A stretch of DNA of 64,000 bases, from contig JAWKTM010000018.1 of the NCBI GenBank assembly GCA_041399085.1, positions 55,661-119,660 on the forward strand, given 5' to 3'. Shown here piece by piece: positions 34,978 to 44,787 of this stretch. Made by a program: the position numbers and the translations under genes. How positions within the stretch are numbered: the stretch's first letter is position 1; each line of letters starts with the position of its first letter. The notes beneath the pieces were generated by a model that ran no database searches, was not told the DNA's origin, and saw only the letters and a program-made list of their open reading frames with translations. Source of the DNA: JAWKTM01 sp041399085 (GTDB taxonomy: Bacteria; Planctomycetota; Planctomycetia; Pirellulales; Pirellulaceae).

Positions 34978-36939
34978 CTACAGCGAGCGGAGAAAAGCCA
35001 GTAGGTCGCGGAGTTCCTTGTCGTCTAGGTCGCGCGGGAGCTGGTGGCGGAATTTGCGAAACACATCGTCCAGCGTCACGGCTTGAGGCGGGTCGTCGTA
35101 GCTGCGGGTTTGATCGTCGTGCAGATAAGGCCCGCGTTGCGAAACGCCGCGCAGCGACGGCGGGTTGTACAGCCGGTTGCCTTCGCGATCGACGAGCCCG
35201 ACGTCGTAGGTGTCGGGCGTCGTGTACAACGGCGGGGCATGGCACGACGTGCATTGCAGCGACGCGAACAACTCGCGACCGCGAGCGACCGCCGCTTCAT
35301 CCGCGCGAGCTCGCAGCACTTCGTAAGCTGGCGGCGGCTCCAGCGTCCGCAGGTAAGCCGCGATCGCTTTCACCTGATCGCCCTTCACCTCGTCATCGCT
35401 CTGCATCGTCTTTTCGATCGAATTACGAATCTGATCTTCCAGCCGATTGACTCCGCCGTTCCAAGCGTACGGCGCGGTGTCTTTCACACCCAGCAGCGAC
35501 AGCACGCGTTTCGGCGCCCCGAATCCCTGGTCGCTGAGATTGTCGTTCTGCATGCCGTTCGTGTGGCCGTCGATGTGACAGCTATTGCAAGTCATCCAGC
35601 CATCGTGCGACAGCCGACCATCGTGAAACAGCAGTTCGCCATGCTCAGCCAGCGACAATTCGGGCGACGGCCCGAGCGGCCCTTCGCCTAACAGTTTTCG
35701 CTCGCCGAGGTCAATCACCGACAACGAATCGCTGAACATATTGGCGACGAATGCCGTTTGGCTATCGCCAGTGATCGCCACGTCCACCGGCCGACGTCCG
35801 ACCTTCATCCGCTGCAACGTAAAGTCCCGCTCGCGGCCATACGCAATCTCGCCCACGCCGCCCATCGTCGCCACGACCGTACCATCGGCGGCGACGAACA
35901 AATCCTCGGGATCGGCCGTCGCTCGACCCGCTTCGCCCAACGGATGCATGTGAGCTTGATCGAACAGATCGCTATCCATGTCCAACACGGCGTCGAGCTT
36001 GAACCAACGCAAATCGTTCGACATCAACAGTCCCCAGTGGACGTCGTTGCGAATCGTGTTCGCCAGTTCGTTCAACATTTGATGCGAGACGAGCAACGTT
36101 TCCTCGCCCGGCGTCACGGCGAGTCCGCGGATGTTATGAGCCGGAAAGTGACGGTCGCCCAGTAGCTCGAGCTGCTCGGCGTCGAGCACCGCCAAGCGAC
36201 CGGCGAACGAGTCGGCCACGATCAGCCGGCTGCCGCCTCGCACCAAGCATTGCCGGCGCGGAGCGAACGGCAGATCAATACGTCGCGCTTCGCTGAGATT
36301 TCCGGCCGCCGCATCGACATCCACGACCGTCAACTGCCGCGACCACAACGACGCGACAAACGCTCGCCGCCGCTCGGCATCAAACGCGACCGTAACTGGA
36401 TAGGGAGCGACATCGAGCTTGGCGAGCGTCTCAACTTGATCGTCCGCCGTCGCTTTCAATAACAGCAACTGATGCGATTGCTCGTCGGTCGTCAGCAAAT
36501 AAGTTTCTTCGGCCCGACTCGCCGCGAAGCTGACGAGGTCCGTCAGACGCTTGCCGACCGGCGATTCCGCGACCACATATTCAGCCGGATCGTGCAACCG
36601 CGCCGCGCGACCTCGGCCAGCGGAATTAGGACCGTACTCGCCGGCCTCTTCTTTCGGAGCGTAGCTGTCGCGAATGGCCGCTGCTTTGGTTTCGACAGGT
36701 CGCTTGGCCAACGCGGTTCGGAGCGCCGCGGCATCAATCACGCTGATCGAGCCGCTGTCGCGATTCGCCACGAACAGACGTTGTTCGTCGGCGCTTAGCG
36801 CAATTGCCGCCGGTCGGCGAAGCTGAGTCGTGAATTTCGACGCCTCGGCAGTCGCTTCCTCAGCGTGCAACGCCGCCGTCGCGCCGACTCCGCAAACGCC
36901 AATAACCGTCGCCAACAACCACGATCTTCGCCACAACAT
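34978..36939 (-). CDS. Exported YVTN/cytochrome-c-peroxidase-like protein with two heme motifs
   Basis: A 653-residue exported protein. After the signal peptide, residues about 30-450 form a YVTN-type beta-propeller (FVANRDSGSISVIDAAAL, AFVANMFSDSLSVIDLGERK). The C-terminal 210 residues are a di-heme domain like cytochrome c peroxidase/MauG, with CNSCH (in GWMTCNSCHIDGHTNG) and CTSCH (in FASLQCTSCHAPPLYT), and LRGVSQRGPYLHD near the end. It would act in periplasmic electron transfer or peroxide reduction; catalysis is unproven. I start at the ATG at 36939 because GAAGGAGA lies 7 nt upstream; the longer frame from 36978 has no such site. sodC lies 433 bp downstream, an oxidative-stress pairing by position only. 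Confidence 0.85.
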   Translation of the reverse strand: MLWRRSWLLATVIGVCGVGATAALHAEEATAEASKFTTQLRRPAAIALSADEQRLFVANRDSGSISVIDAAALRTALAKRPVETKAAAIRDSYAPKEEAGEYGPNSAGRGRAARLHDPAEYVVAESPVGKRLTDLVSFAASRAEETYLLTTDEQSHQLLLLKATADDQVETLAKLDVAPYPVTVAFDAERRRAFVASLWSRQLTVVDVDAAAGNLSEARRIDLPFAPRRQCLVRGGSRLIVADSFAGRLAVLDAEQLELLGDRHFPAHNIRGLAVTPGEETLLVSHQMLNELANTIRNDVHWGLLMSNDLRWFKLDAVLDMDSDLFDQAHMHPLGEAGRATADPEDLFVAADGTVVATMGGVGEIAYGRERDFTLQRMKVGRRPVDVAITGDSQTAFVANMFSDSLSVIDLGERKLLGEGPLGPSPELSLAEHGELLFHDGRLSHDGWMTCNSCHIDGHTNGMQNDNLSDQGFGAPKRVLSLLGVKDTAPYAWNGGVNRLEDQIRNSIEKTMQSDDEVKGDQVKAIAAYLRTLEPPPAYEVLRARADEAAVARGRELFASLQCTSCHAPPLYTTPDTYDVGLVDREGNRLYNPPSLRGVSQRGPYLHDDQTRSYDDPPQAVTLDDVFRKFRHQLPRDLDDKELRDLLAFLRSL

Positions 36940-37087
36940 TCGCCGTCTCCTTCGCCATGCGAAACGCCATCCGGCCATTTCGTCAACCCTTGTCGCTCAA
37001 GCGGCTTCAGTTTCCCACAACCCGCGTGAATTCACAAGTGAAAGTTGATGCGTCGACCAAACCCGGGCCGGCTCACCTTCGACGGTT

Positions 37088-37203
37088 GGATGGCACGCCC
37101 GTAGCGAAGCGGCGGGCGTGGACGGTTTGGGCGATGCTCATCGCGGCGGGTAATCACTCGAGCGAACTGGCCACGCCCATCGAAGACTCTGGGCGTGCAA
37201 CCC
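37088..37203. repeat. Second copy of the inner palindromic unit
   Basis: GGATGGCACGCCCGTAGCGA ... TCTGGGCGTGCAACCC repeats the inner unit of the 34665-34936 element (34781-34894) with about ten substitutions. It has its own imperfect terminal inverted repeat (CGGTTGGATGGCACGCCC against GGGCGTGCAACCCAACCG). It lacks the outer 38-bp arms. It lies between the start of the cytochrome gene and the end of the LolA-like gene. Confidence 0.65.
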
Positions 37204-37212
37204 AACCGAGGA

Positions 37213-37955
37213 TCAGTTGTCGTGGAGCGTCGGCGATGGGGCTTTCGTTTTTCTTCCTTCCGGTCCGAATCCATAGCTTGGTGTGTTTCTTTTCGCGGGC
37301 GAGGGCGATTGACGTGTGTCGACAGCGAATCCCCTCGGCACTTCAAACGCAAAGAGCGATTTATCCAGTGGCTCGTCAAAGTGGAAATCGGACCACGTCT
37401 CCGCGACTGGCGACGCGTTCTCCCGGTTTGGCGTTCCACGTCGCCGCATCTCCAGGGGAAGATGCGTTGCCGGATCAATCCAAACATCGAATTGGACACC
37501 GTTCTCCTCAAAGATGATCCCCGTTGCATTCTTTCCGTCGATCTCACGGTTTGGCAGCATCGGCTGACGCTTCCTCGACGGCCAAGGCCTTCATACGCTG
37601 GAAAGATTTCAGGATAACGTCGAAATTCCTCGGGCACGGGGACGTTCTGCGGATGTGAACCTTTGGACTCATGAGGGTCGACTTCCATGATCCTTTTTCC
37701 TTTAACGTCGAAAATCAAGTAGATGCCATTAGGCTGCTCGATCCGACAGAGGCTTCCCGCCGGAGGACTTTCACCGTCCAGGTTGGGACTTGGTGTTCAC
37801 CTGTTGTGTGAGTAACGGTATAGCTGGCGGTCGCCACTTTCCCAATCGCGTCCTGGACCTGCGCGAGCACCCGAATTGCCGCCCCACAACCTCAAGAAGA
37901 GGGCAACGCAGTTATACTCGCCGCATACCCCCCAAACTCCAAATCGCGTAAGCAT
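37213..37955 (-). CDS. LolA-like exported protein, frame disrupted
   Basis: About 247 residues. The start at 37955 has AAAGGAGA 6 nt upstream and gives a signal-like segment, then QVQDAIGKVATASYTVTHTT, a LolA/LppX-type start. Later frames read YLIFDVKGKRIMEVDPHESK, VPVPEEFRRYPEIFPAYEGL, then GIIFEENGVQFDVWIDPATH, LPLEMRRRG and WSDFHFDEPLDKSLFAFEVP. This is the half-barrel fold used to bind lipid or lipoprotein, and planctomycetes often place such genes after an ECF sigma factor, as here. Frames shift near 37900, 37730 and 37570. Its cargo is unknown; a role in envelope sensing under the adjacent sigma factor is inference. Confidence 0.65.
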
Positions 37956-38202
37956 GAGCATTCTCCTTTGAGACCATAAACCTGATTCCGGCGGCGTCTG
38001 CGACGTCGCCGACTTCCGCGTTCACCTCACCCGCTGTTCCGGTGTGCCGCCGGACAACGTCGCGTCGTTCCACGGCAGCACCGCAAGAATGCAGCATCGA
38101 TATCAACACGAACGGTCGAGGCTTTGTTTCCGAAACATAAGTCTCTAAATCAGCGTCCGCGTCCGACTCTGGCCAACGGTTGCACTCTTGTTCGTTTTGC
38201 AT
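37912..38202 (-). CDS. Small ORF between sigma factor and LolA-like gene, possible anti-sigma
   Basis: A 96-codon frame starts MQNEQECNRWPESDADADLE inside the 3' end of the sigma gene (about 50 bp overlap) and ends inside the start of the LolA-like gene. Position and overlap are what one expects of an anti-sigma factor, but no zinc-finger motif or membrane helix is clear, and nearby frameshifts may hide the real C-terminus. I regard the frame as plausible but unproven. Confidence 0.3.
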   Translation of the reverse strand: MQNEQECNRWPESDADADLETYVSETKPRPFVLISMLHSCGAAVERRDVVRRHTGTAGEVNAEVGDVADAAGIRFMVSKENAHAYAIWSLGGMRRV

Positions 38203-38730
38203 ATATCAACTCCATCGAAAACTGTGATTCATACGAACGATCAGCTGGCTGCTCCCAGCAACCGAAGCGTGACTTCGCTTTCGCTAGTTGTGATTTCACC
38301 GTGCTCGGCGGCTGATCTGAACAACACGCGATTTCCTGAACGTCAGGTCCGCCGAAGTAAAGCGACAGGATCGCCTAACCGGCGAAAGTTTGGCGATCGA
38401 CAACCGTTCACGGGACTTCCGCCTCGACTTCGCCCAACGGCGATGAAGTGCCGGCCGCCGGGACAAGGCCGCGAATTCCGCTCACGCGTCTCTTCCTGAT
38501 TTTGTTTCCGAACTCGCGAAATCGCTTCGTTGACCGTACAGCGAGTCAACCACGCACCAACACGCGTGACTGCCGCTGGCTTCCGCAAAGCTGCAGGAAC
38601 TGCACGAAAAACGGCATGCCGCGGTGTCTTCCGCCTTCGGATCGACAACTCATGATCCGAAACGCAAATTTCGGCTAATCTATTCTCATGACCGTTCGAC
38701 AATCGCGGCAAAAGCCGCTGAAAGCGCTAC
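38150..38730 (-). CDS. ECF-type RNA polymerase sigma factor, frame disrupted
   Basis: Pieces of a sigma-70 region 2 and region 4 appear in order on the minus strand across changing frames: FAFRIMSCRS with AEDTA near 38640-38660 (region 2.1-2.2), WLTRCTVNEAISRVRKQNQE near 38530 (end of region 2), then AILSLYFGGP near 38350, QEIACCSDQPPSTVKSQLAK and AKSRF near 38290 (region 4 helix-turn-helix). A stop follows at 38150. The order, spacing and overall length of about 190 residues fit an ECF sigma factor. Start not resolved. It heads a cluster with a small overlapping ORF and the LolA-like gene. Confidence 0.6.
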
Positions 38731-39144
38731 TGTACATTAGTCCGCAACAAGAGTTGCTCATCCGTGGACGACACCGCAGTCGACGTCGCATCTGGAAAAC
38801 GGTCGTGTTCCATTCAGTTAAATGAACTGATTCGGACGACTGTCTGCCGCTGTCGGCACATCTCTATGACGCACGCGAGAAGTATTTGGACGAACACATT
38901 GTCGAAGAATTGTGCGGATTCTGGCAAGCGGCGCACGGCGGCTGCTAACGCCTGGCCTGTCTTGATGGCATGTGTGGCCTCCTGCTCTGCCCGGTGATCG
39001 CACTTGTTGTCCGGGTTAAGCGAGCGTCTGCGGCCGACCAGACGGACCGCGAGCGCGCCTTCAATACCAGAACCAAGAAGCACCGCCCGCGTCGCTGGTG
39101 GATATAGTGAGTGCCGCTAAGTAGGCGACACTGCATGGGAACGG
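38731..39144. other. No confident gene; short plausible coding fragments on plus strand
   Basis: At 38841-38948 a plus-strand frame reads AHLYDAREKYLDEHIVEELC and GFWQAAHGGC, which looks protein-like but has no start codon before an upstream stop. A further frame at about 38965-39107 gives a hydrophobic run and a basic tail (KKHRPRRWWI). These could be remnants of a small gene broken by indels. I do not call them as genes. Confidence 0.3.
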
Positions 39145-39958
39145 CTACTTGCGGCGGCTTCCTTGTTCTCGCAGACGGTTGTCGGCGCCAGTGGGCGTCG
39201 TAAGCGTCGAACGGCGGTTGTGGAAGTCATCCCGATAGCGATGCGGTGATAGCGGTCGTCGCGGGTAGCAGTCGCCGATCAGCGGTTGCAACTGGATGAA
39301 CGACGCCGCGTTCGCCGCGTCGCAATGGAATCTGGATGTTGGGTAACGACTCTTCGAGCGGCGCGGCAACCTCGAACCGGTCCGGCTCGGTATCGCGATG
39401 AACACAGACGAGATACGGGGTTTATTCATGCAGGGCAGCTTGTAGCGAGGCAGTCGTCTGGCGGCGCGGCTATGGATGAGTAGATTCGCCCTGCCTGAAC
39501 GATCGATCTCAACGAGATTCACGCCCAGGCGTCAATATATTCCGCTTGTTTGCGAGTGTATTGCTGGTGGCCGCGTGCACCTGACTTTGTTCCAGGGGCT
39601 GAGGAATTCGATCGCCGTAATTACGCGACCGGTTTGATCGACGATCTCCACGTGCCGCTCCAGATATTCGGGGCGAGGAACCAACAACGGTTCGGCCATG
39701 GCCACTTGCACGGCGACGCCGTCGACACGTTCGCCCCGCCGCCGGCGAATTGATGCCCTCGGCGATATGGAGGTCTGGCCGGATCGACCTGGTCAGGTTC
39801 GTCCTCAAAACGGGCCTGGCGAGATTCGCTTGATATTGGCCTGTAATTCCTCGGGAAGTTGCTGGTTGATCCGGTTCGCGCTGGCAGATCAGGCTCGCGT
39901 GGACTTCCGCCACTTCGACTCCAGATAGGGATCCATACCGGGAAACGGGGCTTTTCAT
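39145..39958 (-). CDS. DUF4058 family protein, frame disrupted
   Basis: About 270 residues, the usual family length. The family start FPGMDPYLES is visible near 39940 once a single base is added. Then SIRPDLHIAEG, VAMAEPLLVPRPEYLERHVE, IVDQTGRVITAIEFLSPWNK, GVNLVEIDRSGRANLL and LQPLIGDCY match the conserved blocks of DUF4058, a PD-(D/E)XK-like-looking family of unknown role in cyanobacteria, planctomycetes and Chloroflexi. The frame shifts near 39930, 39740 and 39560. It ends at the TAG at 39145. Function unknown; it is divergent from ilvD. Confidence 0.7.
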
Positions 39959-40194
39959 CTCTTGAGTTCCAGATCGAGAACCAGCGTCGCTGGCTCCGAG
40001 ACAGTCGAATCGGTTCGCTGCCGTTCGCGATACGGCCAACCGACGACGCATTGTGCGCTGGCCACGCCAACTCGGTGCCGGAAGGCCGTCCGCTGCAGGG
40101 CGCGAGAGTGCGTGAACCTAGCGGGGCGACACGCGCGGGCTAGAATTTCGCCTTCGATTTGGCCGCTTGCATTCTGATTCGCTTGAGAACCAAC

Positions 40195-41872
40195 ATGCCT
40201 GACGCGCCCTGATTTTGAACAAATTCAGCCGCCGCGTGACCCAGCCGAAAGCTGGGTGCGCTTCGCAAGCGATGCTGTACGGCACCGGCTTGACCGAAGA
40301 CGACTTGAAGGCCTTAGTGGGCATCGCCAGCGTCTGGTACGAAGGTGAACACCTGCGCATGCACTTCGAACATGTTGGCTGACAAGGTGAAGCAAGGCGT
40401 GACCGAAGCGTTTGCGGGTATGTGCGGTTCAACATGATCGCGCCAGCGACGTATCCTGATGGGAACCGAGGATGAGCTTCGCCCAGGTCACGCGACGTAA
40501 TCGCCGACCTGATCGAAACCATCATGGGCGGCCAATGTACGACGCGCTGGTGGTTTTGTTTCCGGTTGCGATGTTGTTATGCCGGGTTGTTTGATCGCCA
40601 TGGGGCGTCTGAACCGACCGGCGTTAATGGTCTACGGCGGCACGATTCGTCCGCTGGATGAACGGGGAGAAACTCGACATCGTCTCGGCCTTCCAGTGCT
40701 ACGGGCAATACTTGGCCGGTTCGATCGACGAAGACACTCGCAAGGAGATCGTCAAGGGTCATGCCCTGCGTAGCGCCTGCGGCGCAGGTACACGGCTAAC
40801 ACGATGGCCAAGCGCGATCGAAGCGATGGGGATGTCGTTGCCTTATGCTGCGTCGATCCTGGCCGAAGATCCGGCCAAGCTGGAAGAGTGCGTGGAAAGC
40901 CGGCCGCGCGATCCGGCGGATATTGGAAAAACGACATCAAGCCGCGAGATATCATGACTCGTCAAGCGTTCGAGAACGCGATGGCTCGGTGATGGCGCTG
41001 GGCGGCTCGACCGTCGCTGTGTTGCATTTAATCGCGATGGCCTGCCTGGTCGACGTGCCGTTGTCGATCGACGATTTGCTGTCATGGTCTCCGCGTGCCG
41101 TTCCTGGCCGATCTGAAACCCAGCGGCAAAGCTCTGTGCAGGAGGATCTGCATTCGATCGGTGGGGAACGCCGGCCGTCAGAAATACCTGTTGGAGAAGG
41201 GACTCATGAACGGCGATTGCTCTTTGACCGTAACCGGCAAGACGTTGGCAGAGAACCTGGAGCCGCTGCCGGGCTTGAAGGAAGGGCAGACGATTGTGCG
41301 GCCGGATCGAAAACCCGATCAAGTCAACCGACACATTCAGATTTGAAGGGGAATCTCGCCCCGGAAGGTCTGGTACAAGATCACCGGCAAGGAAGGGCTG
41401 CAATTCACTGGGCCGGCGAAGGTCTTCGATCTGGAAGAAGACATGCTGCACGCATTGGAAGAGAAGCGGATTGATAAGGGCGACGTGGTCATCATCCGCT
41501 ACGAAGGCCCGAAGGGCGGGCCAGGCATGCCCGAGATGCTGACGCCCACGAGCGCGATCATGGGCGCGGGTTTGGGCAGCGACGTGGCGTTGATGACCGA
41601 CGGTCGATTCTCGGGCGGATCACACGGGTTTATCGTTGGCCACATCACGCCCGAAGCTCAGGAGGGCGGCCCGCTTGCTTTGGTGCGGGACGGCGACCGA
41701 ATCAAGAATTGACGCCGAATCCCGCCGCATCGATATGGAGGTCTCCGAGACGGAACTAGCCGCCCGCCGAGCCGCCTGGAAAGCCCCGGCCTACAAAGCC
41801 ACGCGCGGCACGCTGTTCAAGTACATCAAGAACGTCAAAAGCGCCTCGGAAGGCTGCGTGACGGACGAATAG
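40195..41872 (+). CDS. ilvD: Dihydroxy-acid dehydratase, frame disrupted at many points
   Basis: Catalyses dehydration of 2,3-dihydroxy-3-methyl acids, the penultimate step of valine and isoleucine synthesis. Blocks of the family appear in the right order and spacing: AMLYGTGLTEDDLKALVGIA, GEKLDIVSAFQCYGQYLAGS, AIEAMGMSLPYAASILAEDP, MTRQAFENAMA, GKTLAENLEPLPGLKEGQTI, and the uninterrupted C-terminal frame with GPGMPEMLTPTSAIMGAGLG and ALMTDGRFSGGSHGF. Total span is 1,678 bp, matching the usual 555-565 residues, but more than ten frame changes occur before 41440 and one at 41710. The even spread of indels with no lost domain points to consensus errors. The start (ATG 40195) is approximate. The Fe-S cysteines cannot all be verified. 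Confidence 0.85.
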
Positions 41873-41876
41873 TGGT

Positions 41877-42707
41877 TTAGCTCCGGTCGATCGAACGAGG
41901 CTCGCCGGTCGCCGACTGTAGCGAGGCCAACCCCACGTTGGCATACAAGCGCGATAGGCGGCGGGCGTGTTCGTCGTAGGCGGATTCGAATAGCTCGGTG
42001 GCTCGGTCGCGGCCGACGAGGCTGCCGGCGGTCAAAACCGTGGGTGGCGAGCCGGCGGCGGTTAGTCGCGCGGCTACTTCGGCTTTGATGGCGTTGACCA
42101 GCAGACAGCCGCCGACCGTGGAACCAGGCGACACGGGCGTCTCCAAGTTATCGATGCGCACCATCGCATCGCCGACCGGAGCGCCCGTATCGAGCACGAG
42201 ATCGGCACAATCGGTCAGCTTCACGCCGCGCGGATGGTTCGACGAACTGGCTTCGGCGTGTTGGCGGCTAACGATCGCCACGACGCGAATGCCGCGCTGC
42301 TGGAACAGCTCGGCCATCTCAATCGGCACGGTGTTGCAGCCGCTGGACGACGCGATCAATGCGCTGTCTTGCGGCGACAGATCAAAATTGCGCAAGATGC
42401 GTTCGGCCAACCCGGACCGAGTCTCCAGAAACATCGCTTGACGCTGGCCGTTGGCGCCCACGACCGAATTGTGAAACGTCAGCGACAGCTCGACGATCGG
42501 ATGAAAACCGGGAAACGATCCGTACCGCGGCCACATCTCTTCGACCAAGATGCGGCTGTGTCCCGCGCCAAACAGATGGACCATCCGCCCGGCCAGAATC
42601 GTCTCGGCAAACCAATCGGCCGCTTGCTGGATGGCCGAGATTTGTGTTTCCGCAATTTCAAGTAAGTGGCGCGAGGCCTGCAAATAGTCTTGGGCTGGTG
42701 AGTTCAT
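41877..42707 (-). CDS. SIS domain (UPF0309-type) sugar-phosphate-binding protein
   Basis: A 276-residue protein with one sugar isomerase domain, of the UPF0309/SIS_2 type. MVHLFGAGHSRILVEEMWPR (about residues 42-61), FDLSPQDSALIASSSGCNTV and GIRVVAIVSRQHAEASSSNH carry the phosphosugar-binding loops (GAGHS and SSSGCN). The C-terminal part contains GSTVGGCLLVNAIKAEVAAR. Proteins of this group probably bind or isomerise amino-sugar phosphates; the substrate is unknown. It ends 5 bp from ilvD on the opposite strand, so the two converge with no room for a terminator. The frame is fully open, unlike the neighbouring ilvD. Confidence 0.85.
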   Translation of the reverse strand: MNSPAQDYLQASRHLLEIAETQISAIQQAADWFAETILAGRMVHLFGAGHSRILVEEMWPRYGSFPGFHPIVELSLTFHNSVVGANGQRQAMFLETRSGLAERILRNFDLSPQDSALIASSSGCNTVPIEMAELFQQRGIRVVAIVSRQHAEASSSNHPRGVKLTDCADLVLDTGAPVGDAMVRIDNLETPVSPGSTVGGCLLVNAIKAEVAARLTAAGSPPTVLTAGSLVGRDRATELFESAYDEHARRLSRLYANVGLASLQSATGEPRSIDRS

Positions 42708-42877
42708 CGAGTGTTATGGATTACGGGACGGCGGACGCGAGAAATCTTGCTTGGATTGGAGGTAGCGAGCGAAGTTCTTTGCTCACCCACAGTCGGGACA
42801 ATCGAGCAATTAGAGTGTTGCATCATACGCCAATTATCGTTCACAACGAATTGCCGGTCGTTGCCGAGCACGCATAA

Positions 42878-44017
42878 TCACCGATTCGCGCCAAATCCGT
42901 AGACGCGTCCATTTTCGGTGGCGACGACTAACCAGTTGGAAACCACGGCGGCGGAACCGCTGATGGGGCTGCCAAGATCGAACTCATTTAGCTTGCTGCC
43001 GGTTAATAAGTGCAGTTCGTATAGCCGACCGTCGGCCGAGCCGACGAAAACCCGATCGTTCACGATGACGGGGGAAGCATCGACACGTTCCCGAGCCACG
43101 AACGTCCAACGCACGTCCCCGGACTCGGCGGCTAGTGCAACGATTCGGCCGTTGCGACCGCCTGCGACAACCAGTTCTTTATTCGCGGCCACCGAGCCAC
43201 GAAAGCCTGGCGTGCCGATTGCCATTCGGCGTGTCCAACGCACCGTGCCTTTGCGCCAATCGACGCCGTACAGGGCGCCGCCCGCCGTGCCAAGAAAGGC
43301 CGTCTCGCCGACGACCGCTGGCGTAGCGCCGGTCGGACCGTCGAGTGGCACCTTGACCTTGGTTTGGCCAAGTGTCAAATCGATCACGTGCAGCGAGGCG
43401 TCGCAACCGCTCACCAGCGCGAATCGTTCGACAATAGCCGGGCAGCAACGAATCTGGTCATCGAATTCCAATTTCCATTTGAGCTCCCCTGTGTCCGCCG
43501 CGACGCAGTAAAGCCACTTGTCTTGCGAACCGAACAACACTTGGCCGTCGCGCATTGCTGGGCCTGCCGCGATTTCGCCACCTGTCGTCAAGGACCAAAG
43601 TGGCCGTCCGGTTGTTGCATCGAGACAGTGGAACTCGCCGGCTAAATCTCCGATCAACAGCCGATCTTGGTGGCAGATCGGAGCGGCTGTGATGCCGCCC
43701 GCCAGTTGAGTCTGCCACCGGAGTTTGCCCGTCGCCAGTTCCAACGCGAGGAGCTTGCCAGTGCTGCCGCCGATGTAGACGACACCGTTGCAGATGGATG
43801 CCGAGCTTTGGAATTGGATGCCGCGTTCTCTATGCCGCCACTGTTCGAATAAACGCGGAGGCAGATTTCCCCCGGAGACTCCGGTTCCTGCCGCATCGCC
43901 TCGATACATGGGCCAAGCATTGCTTGGTGCTTGAGCTTCGGCCCGAGTGACGACAATCATGATGAGCATCACCAACACGATAGCCGGCCCGATTCCGAGG
44001 CGATGGATTGATAACAT
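42878..44017 (-). CDS. Exported PQQ-like beta-propeller repeat protein
   Basis: A 379-residue secreted propeller. The signal peptide (residues 1-28, LVMLIMIVVTRAEAQ) is followed by WPMYRGDAAGTGVSGG, the usual start of planctomycete PQQ-like proteins, and by about seven blades: LLALELATGKLRWQTQLAG, FHCLDATTGRPLWSLTTGG, LYCVAADTGELKWKLEFDD, LYGVDWRKGTVRWTRRMAI, IVALAAESGDVRWTFVARE. It resembles BamB, but the organism context and lack of a lipobox make a BamB role uncertain. A pseudopilin gene lies 169 bp upstream on the same strand. Confidence 0.85.
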   Translation of the reverse strand: MLSIHRLGIGPAIVLVMLIMIVVTRAEAQAPSNAWPMYRGDAAGTGVSGGNLPPRLFEQWRHRERGIQFQSSASICNGVVYIGGSTGKLLALELATGKLRWQTQLAGGITAAPICHQDRLLIGDLAGEFHCLDATTGRPLWSLTTGGEIAAGPAMRDGQVLFGSQDKWLYCVAADTGELKWKLEFDDQIRCCPAIVERFALVSGCDASLHVIDLTLGQTKVKVPLDGPTGATPAVVGETAFLGTAGGALYGVDWRKGTVRWTRRMAIGTPGFRGSVAANKELVVAGGRNGRIVALAAESGDVRWTFVARERVDASPVIVNDRVFVGSADGRLYELHLLTGSKLNEFDLGSPISGSAAVVSNWLVVATENGRVYGFGANR

Positions 44018-44186
44018 CGGAAGAGACTCGCATTAAATACTTGGATTGAAGATTGGCAAGACGTTGCCCCACCGCACCAAGGCCCGAATTCTCGCATTTC
44101 AAGAGTGCGACCAAGCCACCGAACACCGTCGAACGGTAGAGTTGCAGTCCAATGGGACGAGGGCGGCCCGGGGTATCGGTCATCGA

Positions 44187-44564
44187 TTACAACTTGTCGA
44201 TTGGCGTGCCTTTGAGCGTCACGTCGAACTTGCCTGTGGCCGGGTTATACGCGTACCAATATCCAGCGTTCACAAATTGATCGAAGTTGTTTGTCTGCAA
44301 GCCAGGGTCGCAATAATCGGTATTGTGGAGAAACGCATTGCCGTCTGTTGGGTACTTTCCCTGGTCGAAGAAGTGCCGTTCAATTGAGCGGCGAATCTCA
44401 TCTTGGCCTTGCTTTACCACGTTGGCCATGGCCGTCTGTCGGGAGGTTGTGACGCGTGGCACAACGACCACGGCGATGATTCCCAGGATCGCCACGACAG
44501 CCAATAGTTCGAGCAAGGAGAAGCCATGTCGGCGCTCCCGCGTAAATGCTCGGCCTGCGCTCAT
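44187..44564 (-). CDS. Type II secretion/type IV pilin-like pseudopilin (GspG-like)
   Basis: A 125-residue protein with a short basic leader and the prepilin signature RRHGFSLLELLAVVAILGII, cleaved between Gly and Phe by prepilin peptidase with Glu5 of the mature form present. The C-terminal half (DEIRRSIERHFFDQGKYPTD, YWYAYNPATGKFDVTLKGTP) is like GspG major pseudopilins and the many planctomycete orphan pseudopilins. The start at 44564 follows an AAAGGAA site; a longer frame to 44609 has none. No other secretion-system gene is close, so it probably works with components elsewhere. Confidence 0.85.
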   Translation of the reverse strand: MSAGRAFTRERRHGFSLLELLAVVAILGIIAVVVVPRVTTSRQTAMANVVKQGQDEIRRSIERHFFDQGKYPTDGNAFLHNTDYCDPGLQTNNFDQFVNAGYWYAYNPATGKFDVTLKGTPIDKL

Positions 44565-44787
44565 CGAATGGTTCCTTTCGTTAGTGAGGTTACAAATTCG
44601 CCGAGCCAAACTTAGCTCGGAGTCCAGAATGAACTGGGGTACGGAGGCCGAAAATTACCGAGAGAGTGTGGCGGCGCGCAACACTAGCGCCGCTGGCGGG
44701 TACAGTAGGTGGCTGGAACGTAGCCGAAATGAATGCGTGTGGACACGGAGTCGCGCCGATCGCGATGGATTAGTGGAGCAACGAATC

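Noticed and set aside
43830..44183. 117-codon minus-strand frame after the pseudopilin
   Set aside because: Overlaps the start of the PQQ gene, lacks a ribosome site and its second half is off-frame sequence of that gene.
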